Source: Janthinobacterium sp. UMAB-56 (lineage in GTDB: Bacteria > Pseudomonadota > Gammaproteobacteria > Burkholderiales > Burkholderiaceae_D). Taken from it: a stretch of 64,000 nucleotides of DNA. Both the position numbers and the translations under genes were made by a program. Within the stretch, counting starts at the first letter, position 1; each line of letters begins with the position of its first letter. The notes under the pieces are model-generated. The model did not search any database, had not been told where the DNA came from, and saw only the letters and a program-made list of their open reading frames with translations. Shown piece after piece: positions 24,838 through 37,046 of this stretch. The DNA lies in contig NZ_LT607663.1 in the NCBI RefSeq assembly GCF_900095265.1, positions 112,792 to 176,791 of the forward strand, given 5' to 3'.

Positions 24838-24881
24838 CGGGCCGTCCCGGTGTGTGCCCATGATGGGGGAGGCCGTCCTCC
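24838..24881 (-). promoter_or_regulatory. Guanidine-II (mini-ykkC) riboswitch controlling sugE
   Basis: On the minus strand two hairpins occur in series: GGAGG-ACGG-CCTCC (24881-24868) and CGGG-ACGG-CCCG (24849-24838). Two stems with terminal ACGR tetraloops spaced by a short linker upstream of a ribosome site define guanidine-II. The AAGGAG of sugE lies directly after the second stem, fitting translational control. A TACAAT -10-like hexamer at 24941-24936 could be the promoter. Confidence 0.88.
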
Positions 24882-24985
24882 TGGATGATCGTCCCGATGG
24901 ACACTGGCGTGACCACGGTCGCGGACGATGCAGCAATTGTAGCAAACCTTGCCCGGCGCTGCAGCCCCGTCGCCAGCCCGGTAAG

Positions 24986-25001
24986 TGTTCCACGTGGAAC
25001 A
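24986..25001. promoter_or_regulatory. parS-like site, perfect palindrome
   Basis: TGTTCCACGTGGAACA is a perfect 16-bp palindrome of the ParB-site type, between the sugE promoter and mnmG. Confidence 0.88.
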
Positions 25002-25133
25002 GAAATCACGGCTTCCTTGCCACTGCTGAGTAAAAATTAAGCAAAAATTGGCCCGTGGAAGGTTGCGCTCGCAAAAAGACTCTATAATCGGAGCTCTCTC
25101 CCGCATTTTTACTTGCACTGTTACCTATTTATC

Positions 25134-27071
25134 ATGTTATTTCCTACAGAATTCGACGTCATCGTTGTCGGTGGTGGTCACGCCGGTACCGAGGCGGCCC
25201 TCGCTTCCGCCCGTATGGGGCAGAAGACGCTATTGCTCACGCATAATATTGAGACATTGGGCCAGATGTCGTGCAATCCCTCCATCGGTGGCATCGGCAA
25301 AGGCCACCTGGTCAAGGAGGTCGATGCCATGGGCGGCGCGATGGCGATTGCCACCGACGAGTCCGGCATCCAGTTTCGCATCCTGAACTCTTCGAAAGGC
25401 CCGGCAGTCCGCGCCACGCGCGCCCAGGCCGACCGCATTCTCTATAAAGCCGCTATCCGTACGCGCCTGGAAAACCAGCCGAATTTATGGCTGTTCCAGC
25501 AAGCCGTCGATGATTTGATCGTCGAAGGCGACCGCGTGGTTGGCGCCGTGACGCAGATCGGCTTGAAGTTCCTGGCGCGCGCCGTCGTGCTCACGGCCGG
25601 TACTTTCCTCGACGGCAAGATCCACGTGGGCTTGAATAATTACTCGGCCGGCCGCGCCGGCGACCCGCCCGCGATCTCGCTGTCCGCACGGTTAAAGGAA
25701 TTAAAGCTGCCGCAAGGGCGCTTGAAAACGGGCACGCCGCCACGCATCGATGGTCGCACGATCGACTTTTCCGTGATGCAAGAGCAGCCGGGCGACCTCG
25801 ATCCCGTGCCCGTGTTCTCGGTGATGGGCAACACGGCCATGCACCCGCGCCAGGTGCCGTGCTGGATCACGCACACGAATAGCCAGACGCACGACATCAT
25901 CCGCGCCGGCCTCGACCGCAGCCCCATGTACACGGGCGTGATCGAGGGCGTGGGCCCACGGTATTGTCCATCCATCGAAGACAAGATCCACCGTTTCTCG
26001 GGCAAGGAATCGCACCAGATCTTCCTTGAGCCGGAAGGCTTGACGACGCACGAGTTCTATCCGAACGGCATCTCCACCAGCTTGCCGTTCGACGTGCAGA
26101 TCGCCCTGGTGCAGTCGATGAAGGGCATGGAAAACGCCCACATCCTGCGCCCCGGCTATGCCATCGAATACGATTATTTCGACCCGCGCGGTTTGAAGGC
26201 CTCGCTGGAAACGAAAGCCGTGGCGGGCCTGTTCTTCGCCGGCCAGATCAACGGCACTACCGGTTACGAGGAAGCGGCCGCGCAAGGCATGCTGGCTGGC
26301 CTGAATGCGGCCCTGCTGACGCAGGACAAGGAAGCCTGGGTGCCGGGCCGCTCCGAGGCCTATCTGGGCGTGTTGGTCGATGATCTGATCACCCAGGGCG
26401 TGCAGGAGCCGTACCGCATGTTTACCAGCCGCGCCGAGTACCGTTTGAGCCTGCGCGAAGACAATGCCGACATGCGCCTGACGGAAATCGGCCGCAGCCT
26501 GGGCTGCGTGGGCGACGCCCAATGGCAAGCCTTCGAAACCAAGCGCGAAGCGGTGGCGCGCGAACTCGAACGCCTGCGTTCCACGTGGGTCAACCCGCGT
26601 ATCCTGGCAGCGGCCGAGTCGGAGCGCATCGTCGGCCAGGCCATCGAGCGCGAGTATTCGCTGGCCGACTTGCTGCGCCGTCCGAACGTGGCCTACGACA
26701 CCCTGATGAGCATGACGGGCATGGAAGGCCAGGCCCTGGCCGGCCCCGGCGTGGAGGATGCGGCCGTGCGCGAGCAGGTGGAAATCCAGCTCAAATATGC
26801 GGGCTACATCGAACGCCAGAGCAAGGAAATCGAGCGCCACGAACACTACGAAAACCTGGCCTTGCCGGAAGGTTTTAATTACCTCGATATCGGCGCGCTG
26901 TCCGTCGAAGTGCGACAGAAACTCGACAAGCAGCGCCCGGAAACCCTGGGCCAGGCTTCGCGCATTTCCGGCGTGACGCCGGCGGCCATTTCGCTGCTGC
27001 TCGTGCATTTGAAAAAGCGTGGTTTTGGTGCCGCGCAGACTACCACTTTAAAGGATGAGGTTGTTGAATGA
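25134..27071 (+). CDS. mnmG: tRNA uridine-5-carboxymethylaminomethyl modification enzyme MnmG (GidA)
   Basis: A 645-residue FAD protein from the ATG at 25134; a TTG at 25113 would add seven unlikely residues. The FAD fold reads [20 protein letters not shown], followed by the signature [19 protein letters not shown] and later the second signature [16 protein letters not shown]. With MnmE it installs the cmnm5 group on U34 of certain tRNAs. A TATAAT at 25083-25088 is a likely -10 element. mnmG-rsmG-parA-parB is a conserved origin-proximal block. rsmG overlaps its end by 4 bp. Confidence 0.98.
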   Translation: MLFPTEFDVIVVGGGHAGTEAALASARMGQKTLLLTHNIETLGQMSCNPSIGGIGKGHLVKEVDAMGGAMAIATDESGIQFRILNSSKGPAVRATRAQADRILYKAAIRTRLENQPNLWLFQQAVDDLIVEGDRVVGAVTQIGLKFLARAVVLTAGTFLDGKIHVGLNNYSAGRAGDPPAISLSARLKELKLPQGRLKTGTPPRIDGRTIDFSVMQEQPGDLDPVPVFSVMGNTAMHPRQVPCWITHTNSQTHDIIRAGLDRSPMYTGVIEGVGPRYCPSIEDKIHRFSGKESHQIFLEPEGLTTHEFYPNGISTSLPFDVQIALVQSMKGMENAHILRPGYAIEYDYFDPRGLKASLETKAVAGLFFAGQINGTTGYEEAAAQGMLAGLNAALLTQDKEAWVPGRSEAYLGVLVDDLITQGVQEPYRMFTSRAEYRLSLREDNADMRLTEIGRSLGCVGDAQWQAFETKREAVARELERLRSTWVNPRILAAAESERIVGQAIEREYSLADLLRRPNVAYDTLMSMTGMEGQALAGPGVEDAAVREQVEIQLKYAGYIERQSKEIERHEHYENLALPEGFNYLDIGALSVEVRQKLDKQRPETLGQASRISGVTPAAISLLLVHLKKRGFGAAQTTTLKDEVVE

Positions 27072-27712
27072 AGCAGTTTGACCGGGCGCTACTTGCCCAG
27101 ATTTTGAATGAAGGCATCGTCGCGCTGGGGCTGGATCTGAGTGCGGATCAGACGGAAAAACTGCTCGATTACCTGGCCTTGCTGGCCAAATGGAACAGCG
27201 TGTACAACCTGACGTCGGTGCGCGATCCCCTGCAGATGCTGACCCTGCACGTGCTCGATTCGCTGGCCGCCGTGCCCGCGTTCGCGGACGCCAAAAACGT
27301 GCTCGACGTGGGCGCCGGTGGCGGCTTGCCGGGCATGGTATTGGCCATCGCGCGGCCCGATATCAAGGTGTCGATGATCGACACAGTGCATAAAAAGACG
27401 GCATTCCTGACGCAAGTGAAGGCCGAACTGGGCCTGGCCAACGTCAGCGTGTACACGAAACGGGTGGAACAGCTGGAAGTGCAACAGAAATTCGACGTGA
27501 TCACCTCGCGCGCCTTTGCCGACCTGTCCGACTTCGTCAACTGGTCGAACCACGTGCTGGCCGAGGGCGGTCAATTCATCGCCTTGAAAGGGGTGGCGCC
27601 GCCAGACGAGCGCGAGCGACTGCCGGCAGACTGGAAAGTGACGAAATTACGGGCTATTCAGGTACCAGGGCTAAATGCAGAGCGTCATCTGGTCTTTATA
27701 GCAAGAGTTTAA
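27068..27712 (+). CDS. rsmG: 16S rRNA (guanine(527)-N(7))-methyltransferase RsmG
   Basis: A 214-residue SAM methyltransferase of usual RsmG (GidB) length. The motifs [14 protein letters not shown], the SAM-binding [17 protein letters not shown] and the late [13 protein letters not shown] are diagnostic. It methylates N7 of G527 in 16S rRNA. Its ATG overlaps the mnmG stop (ATGA), indicating translational coupling. The iteron-like array begins 18 bp after its stop codon. Confidence 0.97.
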   Translation: MKQFDRALLAQILNEGIVALGLDLSADQTEKLLDYLALLAKWNSVYNLTSVRDPLQMLTLHVLDSLAAVPAFADAKNVLDVGAGGGLPGMVLAIARPDIKVSMIDTVHKKTAFLTQVKAELGLANVSVYTKRVEQLEVQQKFDVITSRAFADLSDFVNWSNHVLAEGGQFIALKGVAPPDERERLPADWKVTKLRAIQVPGLNAERHLVFIARV

Positions 27713-27730
27713 AGGCTGTCAAATTAAATT

Positions 27731-27820
27731 GTATAAATCATATAAATAGTTTATACGGTATAAACGATATAAACCGTATAAACGATTTATATCGTATAAA
27801 TGAAATAAACAGTATAAATC
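27731..27820. repeat. Ten-unit 9-bp iteron-like array upstream of parA
   Basis: Exactly ten consecutive 9-bp units cover these 90 bases with no gap. Most follow RTATAAAYN (GTATAAATC, ATATAAATA, GTATAAACG, ATATAAACC, GTATAAACG, GTATAAATG, AAATAAACA, GTATAAATC). Units 3 and 7 (GTTTATACG, ATTTATATC) are inverted. The array ends 60 bp before the parA ATG, so it lies across the region expected to hold the parAB promoter. It could be a cooperative operator or a protein-binding array. The DNA is far more AT-rich than its surroundings. Confidence 0.85.
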
Positions 27821-27880
27821 GTTTCGGCCTGATGCCGGGGCGCACGATGCAGTTTGCATCTCTTTACAACTAGAAGATAC

Positions 27881-28651
27881 ATGGCCAAAATTTTTTGTGT
27901 AGCAAATCAAAAAGGTGGTGTTGGTAAAACCACAACGAGCGTCAACCTCTCCGCCGGTCTGGCCAAGTTGAACCAGCGCGTGCTGCTGGTCGACCTCGAC
28001 CCGCAGGGCAATGCGACCATGGGTGCCGGCATCAACAAGGCCGGCTTGAAAGCGTCGACCTATGAAGTGATGCTGGGCGAGTCCGATGTCAAAACGGCAC
28101 GCCAGCGCTCGGAAGCGGGACGCTTCGATGTCTTGCCGTCGAACCGCGAGCTGGCCGGCGCCGAAGTGGAGATGGTCGAGCTCGACAACCGCGAACGCCG
28201 CCTGAAGGATGCGCTGGCCGAAGTCGACGGCGAATACGACTTCATCCTCGTAGATTGCCCACCGGCATTGTCGATGCTGACACTGAACGGCCTGTGCGCC
28301 GCGCATGGCGTGATCATCCCGATGCAATGCGAGTACTACGCGCTGGAAGGCTTGTCCGACCTGGTCAACACCATCAAGAAGGTGCACGCCAACCTGAACC
28401 CGGACTTGAAGATCATTGGCCTGTTGCGCGTGATGTTTGATCCACGCATGACATTATCGCAACAAGTGTCGGCCCAGCTGGAGCAGCACTTCGGCGACAA
28501 GGTCTTCAATACCATCATCCCACGCAATGTGCGCCTGGCCGAAGCGCCATCGTACGGCTTGCCCGGCGTGACCTTCGACCCCAGCTCGAAAGGTGCCCAG
28601 GCCTACATCGCCTTCGGCGCCGAGATGGTCGAACGTATCAAACATATGTAA
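27881..28651 (+). CDS. parA: Chromosome partitioning ATPase ParA
   Basis: A 256-residue deviant Walker A ATPase: CVANQKGGVGKTTTSVNLSA, Walker A' region LLVDLDPQGNATMG and Walker B FILVDCPPALSMLTLNG. I use the ATG at 27881; the in-frame start at 27854 adds residues absent from the family core. ParA forms ATP-dependent gradients on the nucleoid that move ParB-parS complexes. It forms an operon with parB after 65 bp. Four parS-like sites within 9 kb upstream fit its role. This is the chromosomal type, without an N-terminal DNA-binding domain. Confidence 0.97.
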   Translation: MAKIFCVANQKGGVGKTTTSVNLSAGLAKLNQRVLLVDLDPQGNATMGAGINKAGLKASTYEVMLGESDVKTARQRSEAGRFDVLPSNRELAGAEVEMVELDNRERRLKDALAEVDGEYDFILVDCPPALSMLTLNGLCAAHGVIIPMQCEYYALEGLSDLVNTIKKVHANLNPDLKIIGLLRVMFDPRMTLSQQVSAQLEQHFGDKVFNTIIPRNVRLAEAPSYGLPGVTFDPSSKGAQAYIAFGAEMVERIKHM

Positions 28652-28716
28652 ACAAAGGGTGAGCGACTCCCAAGGAATGATGTGAGCGCTTACTCTGAAA
28701 ACACGATTAGGACAGC

Positions 28717-29601
28717 ATGGCTACGAAAAAATTAAAAGGACTGGGTCGCGGACTCGACGCCCTGTTGGGTGGCGGCGGCGACTTTGCCAGCCCGGACACG
28801 CATCAACCGTCGAACTTGCCCGTTTCACAAATGCAAGCCGGCAAATACCAGCCGCGTACGCGCATGGACGAGGGGGCCTTGAATGAACTAGCCGCCTCGA
28901 TCAAGGCGCAAGGACTGATGCAGCCTATCCTGGTGCGTCCGATCGGGCAAGATACCCTGAGCGGACTGGTCAAATATGAAATCATCGCCGGTGAACGCCG
29001 TTTCCGCGCTTCGCAACTGGCCGGCCTGACGGAAGTGCCGGTGCTGGTGCGCGACGTGGACGACCTGGCCGCCGCCGCCATGGCACTGATCGAGAACATC
29101 CAGCGCGAAGACCTCAACCCGCTGGAAGAAGCGCAGGGCATCCACCGCCTGATCGCGGACTTCAATTTTACGCATGAGCAAGCGGCCACTGCGCTGGGAC
29201 GCTCGCGCAGCGCCGTGTCGAACCTGCTGCGCCTGATGAACCTGGCCAGCCCCGTGCAAACCATGCTGATGGCCGGCGATATCGACATGGGCCATGCGCG
29301 CGCGCTGCTGGCCGTCGATGCGGCCAGCCAGATCACCCTGGCCAACCAGGTCGTGGCCAAGCGCTTGTCGGTGCGCGAAACGGAAAAGCTCGTCACCCGC
29401 ACGGTCGAGGAAGCGGCCAACCCGGTCGAGCCGCGGCAAAAGGAAAAGTCCGGCGACATCGCCCGCCTGGAAGAAGAGTTGTCCGATGCGCTGGCCACGC
29501 CCGTGGTGTTCAAGATGGGCAACAAAGGCCGTGGCCAATTAGTGATCGATTTTGCCGATCTTGACGTGCTCGATGGCTTGTTGACACGCTTGCGTGGTTA
29601 A
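28717..29601 (+). CDS. parB: Chromosome partitioning protein ParB
   Basis: A 294-residue ParB. The N-terminal KKLKGLGRGLDALLGGG is the ParA-interaction region. The CTP-binding ParB/sulfiredoxin core includes the arginine patch GERRFRAS and the IENIQREDLNPLEEAQG motif, and the helix-turn-helix reads THEQAATALGRSRSAVSNLL. The C-terminal ~60 residues form the dimer domain. It is a CTP-dependent clamp loaded at parS, several of which lie at 19.6-25.0 kb. Confidence 0.97.
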   Translation: MATKKLKGLGRGLDALLGGGGDFASPDTHQPSNLPVSQMQAGKYQPRTRMDEGALNELAASIKAQGLMQPILVRPIGQDTLSGLVKYEIIAGERRFRASQLAGLTEVPVLVRDVDDLAAAAMALIENIQREDLNPLEEAQGIHRLIADFNFTHEQAATALGRSRSAVSNLLRLMNLASPVQTMLMAGDIDMGHARALLAVDAASQITLANQVVAKRLSVRETEKLVTRTVEEAANPVEPRQKEKSGDIARLEEELSDALATPVVFKMGNKGRGQLVIDFADLDVLDGLLTRLRG

Positions 29602-29799
29602 ATAGCAAGTTGCAAAGACAGGGGCGATGCTCGTGTGGACAAGCTGGCCATGCTTTCCAGATGCACCACGTGATTCCTTGATAACACGGCTGGAAGCGGC
29701 CAGACAAGCGACTTTGCCATATAGTGGTGCAAATGGCGGCGAATAGTCGGTAAAGCGTCAGTTTCACGCCGCAATCGCCCTGCTGCGGTGCAGCAACGT
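29602..29799. other. parB-atpI intergenic region, no gene seen
   Basis: The 270 bp between parB and atpI have no credible open frame on either strand. Apart from the promoter at 29800-29829, I see no strong hairpin with a T-run, so parB transcription may read into the atp operon. Confidence 0.5.
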
Positions 29800-29829
29800 T
29801 TGACTCTATAGATCAAAGCCAACTATAAT
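29800..29829 (+). promoter_or_regulatory. Sigma-70-type promoter of the atp operon
   Basis: TTGACT at 29800-29805 and a perfect TATAAT at 29824-29829 are separated by 18 bp, 43 bp upstream of the atpI start. Confidence 0.8.
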
Positions 29830-29871
29830 CCCGTGTCTTTGCGTGTGTAGATTTTTCTGGGAACCTGGCAA

Positions 29872-30240
29872 TTGAGTGATTCACAACAAAGTATTGCCAA
29901 ACCCGTCTACAAAGTAGTTGCCTTGCAGCTAGCAATCGTGATCAGCTTTGCCACAGTCACCCTGTTTTTCGGTGGTAGTGTCAGAGGCTGGTCCGCCGCA
30001 TGCGGCGGTGCGATCGCCGTCGCCGGCAGTCTGGCGTATGCCTTGCTGGTGGTTCGCGGTAGTAGCGACGCCAAAAAGGCTTTTCGCGCGCACTTGCGTG
30101 CGGAAATGGTGAAAATATTTATTACAGCGGTGCTGTTTATATTGGCACTGGTGTTGTTTCAGTCGGCCGCCTGGTTATGGCTGATCTTGGGTTTCGCGGT
30201 GGCAACCTTAGCATACTGGTTTTCATTGCTCGCTGTTTAA
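29872..30240 (+). CDS. atpI: ATP synthase subunit I (assembly factor for the c-ring)
   Basis: A 122-residue protein with four hydrophobic helices, in the position atpI always holds at the head of the atp operon. The sequence LVVRGSSDAKKAFRAHLRAE with following FITAVLFILALVLF fits the AtpI/ATP synthase I family. It helps assemble the c-ring. The start appears to be TTG at 29872 (TTG-AGT-GAT); no ATG is available in this frame before the first helix. Low abundance through a weak start would suit an assembly factor, which is inference. Confidence 0.88.
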   Translation: MSDSQQSIAKPVYKVVALQLAIVISFATVTLFFGGSVRGWSAACGGAIAVAGSLAYALLVVRGSSDAKKAFRAHLRAEMVKIFITAVLFILALVLFQSAAWLWLILGFAVATLAYWFSLLAV

Positions 30241-30270
30241 TCATTGGTTTTGGGGCCTGTTGTGCTCTGA

Positions 30271-31101
<831 letters not shown>

Positions 31102-31151
31102 TCATTAACTTTATATTTTGTTTTTTTAGTATCTTTCGTTTTTAAATTTAG

Positions 31152-31439
<288 letters not shown>

Positions 31440-31482
31440 TTCGCTCCAACCCTAGGAGAAACTTTTAGTTAGGAGCAAAGGT

Positions 31483-31953
31483 ATGGACATCAATATGTCG
31501 CTCATCGGCCAGATGATCACCTTCGCGGTGTTGGTCTGGTTCTCGATGAAGTTCGTATTTCCAGCGCTGAACAATGCGCTGGATGAGCGTGCCAAACGAA
31601 TCGCGGATGGATTGGCTGCGGCCGATCAAGGTCAGGCTTCGATGGCTGTCGCTGAAAAGCGTGCGCAAGAGGCATTGAACAGTGCACGTGAAGAAGCGTC
31701 GCAACGCGTTGCGGACGCTGAAAAGCGCGCGCAGCTGGTTGCTGAAGAGATCAAGCAAAATGCACAAGCTGAAGCTGCGCGTATCATTGCGCAAGCCCAG
31801 TCGGACGCCGAACAGCAACTGTCGAAAGCACGCGAACAATTGCGCGCTCAGGTGGCTGACCTGGCTGTCAAGGGTGCCGAGCAGATCTTGAAGCGTGAAG
31901 TTAACGCTACGGCTCACGCCGAAATGTTGCAGCGTCTTGCTGTCGAGCTGTAA
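31483..31953 (+). CDS. atpF: F0F1 ATP synthase subunit b
   Basis: A 156-residue protein with a single N-terminal transmembrane helix ([20 protein letters not shown]) followed by a long charged, Ala/Gln-rich coiled coil. This is the peripheral stalk that ties F1 to F0. Length matches the E. coli subunit. The atpH start follows after 2 bp. Confidence 0.96.
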   Translation: MDINMSLIGQMITFAVLVWFSMKFVFPALNNALDERAKRIADGLAAADQGQASMAVAEKRAQEALNSAREEASQRVADAEKRAQLVAEEIKQNAQAEAARIIAQAQSDAEQQLSKAREQLRAQVADLAVKGAEQILKREVNATAHAEMLQRLAVEL

Positions 31954-31955
31954 TC

Positions 31956-32501
31956 ATGGCAGAACTCGCAACCGTCGCCCGTCCCTACGCGGAAGCTTTG
32001 TTCCGCGTAGCCCAAGCTGGTAAGGAGTCAAGCAACCTCGCGGCGTGGTCCGAACTGGTGTCCGAACTGGCACAGATCGGTAGCCACCCCGAGGTACAGG
32101 CGTACGCGCGCAATCCGAAAGTTTCGGAAAGCGACGTCGCCGCCACCATCCTGTCGTTGTTGAAATCGCCGCTCAATGAAGAAGTGAAAAACTTCGTCAC
32201 CTTGTTGATCGAAAATGGCCGCATCAGCCTGCTGCCGGAAATCGGCGCGCAATTCCATACCTTGAAAAATGGTCTGGAAGGTGCGGCTGACGCCGAGATC
32301 ACGAGCGCTTTCGATCTGAGCGAAGGCCAAACGGCCGAGCTGGTCGCAACGCTGGAAAAGAAATTCAGTCGTAAGCTCAACCCTGCCGTCACAGTGGATC
32401 CATCGCTGCTCGGCGGCGTGCGCGTGGTTGTTGGCGACCAAGTGCTCGACACCTCGGTGCGCGCCAAGCTGCAGCAACTGCACGCTGCACTGGTGTCGTA
32501 A
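31956..32501 (+). CDS. atpH: F0F1 ATP synthase subunit delta
   Basis: A 181-residue soluble subunit. The N-terminal [14 protein letters not shown] and the C-terminal [22 protein letters not shown] are the OSCP/delta signatures. It caps F1 and anchors the b dimer. It is almost contiguous with atpF. Confidence 0.96.
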   Translation: MAELATVARPYAEALFRVAQAGKESSNLAAWSELVSELAQIGSHPEVQAYARNPKVSESDVAATILSLLKSPLNEEVKNFVTLLIENGRISLLPEIGAQFHTLKNGLEGAADAEITSAFDLSEGQTAELVATLEKKFSRKLNPAVTVDPSLLGGVRVVVGDQVLDTSVRAKLQQLHAALVS

Positions 32502-32579
32502 GACACGCGCTTCGGCAGGCCAGCTTAGACAGACCCTTACCCCTCGCGCAAGCTGAGAGAAACACTTTTAGGAGTTAGT

Positions 32580-34121
32580 ATGCAACTCAACCCATCTGAA
32601 ATCAGCGAGTTGATCAAGAGCCGGATCCAAGGTCTTGACGGCGGCGCTGAAGTGCGTAATCAAGGCACGGTTATTTCCGTCGCCGACGGTATCTGCCGCA
32701 TCCACGGTTTGTCGGACGTGATGCAAGGCGAGATGCTGGAATTCCCAGGCAACACGTTTGGCCTGGCAATGAATCTGGAACGCGACTCCGTCGGTTCCGT
32801 GATTCTGGGTGCCTACGAGCACATCTCCGAAGGCGACACGGTGAAATGCACCGGCCGCATTCTGGAAGTGCCAGTCGGTCCTGAGCTGCTCGGCCGCGTT
32901 GTCAACGCGCTGGGTCAGCCAATCGACGGCAAAGGCGCCATCGACACGAAACTGACGGCCGCGATTGAAAAAATCGCTCCGGGCGTGATCGCCCGTGAGT
33001 CCGTTTCGCAACCAATGCAAACCGGCTTGAAGTCGATCGATGCGATGGTTCCAGTTGGCCGCGGCCAGCGCGAACTGATCATCGGCGACCGTCAAACCGG
33101 TAAGTCGGCTGTAGCGATTGATGCGATCATCAATCAAAAAGGCCAGGGCATGAAATGTATCTACGTCGCGATTGGCCAAAAAGCCTCGTCGATCAAGAAC
33201 ATCGTGCGCTCGCTGGAACAGCACGGCGCGATGGAATACACCATCGTTGTCGCCGCTTCCGCTTCGGAATCGGCCGCCATGCAATATATCTCGCCGTACT
33301 CCGGTTGCGCCATGGGCGAATACTTCCGTGACCGCGGTGAAGATGCACTGATCGTCTACGATGATCTGTCCAAACAAGCTGTTGCATATCGTCAAATCTC
33401 GCTGCTGCTGCGCCGTCCACCAGGTCGCGAAGCGTACCCAGGCGACGTGTTCTACCTGCACAGCCGCCTGCTGGAACGCGCAGCACGCGTGAACGCCGAC
33501 TACGTCGAGAAGTTCACCGACGGCGCCGTCAAAGGCAAGACCGGTTCCCTGACAGCACTGCCGATCATTGAAACGCAAGCTGGCGACGTGTCCGCCTTCG
33601 TTCCGACCAACGTGATTTCGATTACCGACGGTCAGATCTTCCTGGAAACCTCGCTGTTCAACGCCGGTATCCGTCCTGCAATTAACGCCGGTATTTCCGT
33701 ATCGCGCGTCGGTGGCGCCGCCCAGACCAAGGTCATCAAAAACCTGTCCGGCGGTATCCGTACCGACTTGGCGCAGTACCGTGAATTGGCCGCGTTTGCG
33801 CAGTTCGCGTCCGACCTGGATGAATCGACCCGCAAGCAGCTGGACCGTGGTGCCCGCGTGACGGAATTGCTCAAGCAAGCCCAGTACTCGCCACTGTCGA
33901 TCTCGCTGATGGCCGTATCGCTGTTCTCGGTGAACAAAGGCTTCATGGACGACGTGCCAGTCAAGCAAGTGCTGTCGTTCGAAGCTGGTGTCCACGCTTA
34001 CATGAAGACCAAGCAAGCTGCTCTGCTGGCCAAGATCGAAGAAACCAAGCAACTCGACAAAGACAGCGAAGCAACTCTGTCGGCGGCCATTGCTGATTTC
34101 AAGAAATCCGGCGCATATTAA
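32580..34121 (+). CDS. atpA: F0F1 ATP synthase subunit alpha
   Basis: A 513-residue subunit with the P-loop [15 protein letters not shown] and the alpha signature [17 protein letters not shown]. It forms the non-catalytic nucleotide sites of the F1 hexamer. Length and motifs are normal. A strong GC hairpin follows before atpG. Confidence 0.98.
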   Translation: MQLNPSEISELIKSRIQGLDGGAEVRNQGTVISVADGICRIHGLSDVMQGEMLEFPGNTFGLAMNLERDSVGSVILGAYEHISEGDTVKCTGRILEVPVGPELLGRVVNALGQPIDGKGAIDTKLTAAIEKIAPGVIARESVSQPMQTGLKSIDAMVPVGRGQRELIIGDRQTGKSAVAIDAIINQKGQGMKCIYVAIGQKASSIKNIVRSLEQHGAMEYTIVVAASASESAAMQYISPYSGCAMGEYFRDRGEDALIVYDDLSKQAVAYRQISLLLRRPPGREAYPGDVFYLHSRLLERAARVNADYVEKFTDGAVKGKTGSLTALPIIETQAGDVSAFVPTNVISITDGQIFLETSLFNAGIRPAINAGISVSRVGGAAQTKVIKNLSGGIRTDLAQYRELAAFAQFASDLDESTRKQLDRGARVTELLKQAQYSPLSISLMAVSLFSVNKGFMDDVPVKQVLSFEAGVHAYMKTKQAALLAKIEETKQLDKDSEATLSAAIADFKKSGAY

Positions 34122-34129
34122 GCGGCCAG

Positions 34130-34159
34130 GCGGCGCCCGCCTCGAGTGAGGCGCCGCCC
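34130..34159 (+). other. Intercistronic hairpin between atpA and atpG
   Basis: A 9-bp perfect GC stem (GGCGGCGCC / GGCGCCGCC, 12-nt loop) lacks a T-run, so it is more likely an mRNA-stabilising or processing structure than a terminator. Confidence 0.7.
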
Positions 34160-34183
34160 TACGCGCAGAAGGAGTAAGGACTC

Positions 34184-36489
<2,306 letters not shown>

Positions 36490-36504
36490 GTTAAGTCTGG
36501 GCCT

Positions 36505-36530
36505 AACCCCGCCCCTTACAAGGCGGGGTT
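36505..36530 (+). other. Intercistronic hairpin between atpD and atpC
   Basis: A perfect 9-bp stem (AACCCCGCC / GGCGGGGTT, 8-nt loop) ends in CTTC rather than a T-run. Partial termination or processing here would reduce epsilon relative to beta, fitting the 1:3 stoichiometry. Confidence 0.7.
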
Positions 36531-36551
36531 CTTCAACCCGATAGGACACAC

Positions 36552-36971
36552 ATGGCACACACAATTCACGTTGACGTGGTTTCCGCTGAAGAACTGATTT
36601 TTTCAGGCGAAGCAGAATTCGTCGCGTTGCCGGGTGAACAGGGCGAGCTGGGTATCTACCCACGCCACACGCCTTTGATTACCCGCATCCGTCCGGGCGC
36701 GGTCCGCATCAAGGTAGTCGGCCAGGCTGAAGAAGAGTTCGTCTTCGTCGCCGGCGGCCTGCTGGAAGTGCAACCGGATACCGTGACCGTCCTGGCCGAT
36801 ACCGCGATCCGCGGTCACGACCTGGATGAAGCGAAAGCGCTGGAAGCGAAGAAGTTGGCGGAAGAAAATATCCACAACAAGGATTCGGGCATCGACTACG
36901 CGCAAGCGCAAGCCGAGCTGGCCAGCGCGATTGCGCAGCTGGCAGCGATCCAGAAGCTGCGCAAGCATTAA
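36552..36971 (+). CDS. atpC: F0F1 ATP synthase subunit epsilon
   Basis: A 139-residue subunit with the N-terminal beta-sandwich ([37 protein letters not shown]) and a C-terminal two-helix part rich in Ala/Lys that can inhibit hydrolysis. It completes the operon, which ends at the terminator 24 bp downstream. Confidence 0.97.
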   Translation: MAHTIHVDVVSAEELIFSGEAEFVALPGEQGELGIYPRHTPLITRIRPGAVRIKVVGQAEEEFVFVAGGLLEVQPDTVTVLADTAIRGHDLDEAKALEAKKLAEENIHNKDSGIDYAQAQAELASAIAQLAAIQKLRKH

Positions 36972-36994
36972 TCTGCGCGCACGCAGCAAGACAA

Positions 36995-37022
36995 AAGGCA
37001 GCCTGCGGGCTGCCTTTTTTTT
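36995..37022. terminator. Terminator of the atp operon, probably bidirectional with rsgA
   Basis: A 7-bp stem GGCAGCC / GGCTGCC (extendable by flanking A-T pairs, 4-nt loop) is followed by eight T on the + strand. On the minus strand it is followed by TTTT, so it can also end rsgA transcripts. Confidence 0.92.
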
Positions 37023-37046
37023 CAGCAAAACTAACTGCAGTCTAAA

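Noticed and set aside
26578..26593. parS site in mnmG (CGTTCCACGTGGGTCA)
   Set aside because: Only the central half matches; the right arm does not form the palindrome.
27731..27820. CRISPR array
   Set aside because: The 9-bp units abut without spacers, some are inverted, and no cas gene is present.
27719..28387. A 222-residue minus-strand frame covering the iteron array and parA
   Set aside because: It is antisense to parA and its end merely translates the 9-bp units into a Leu/Tyr-rich repeat.
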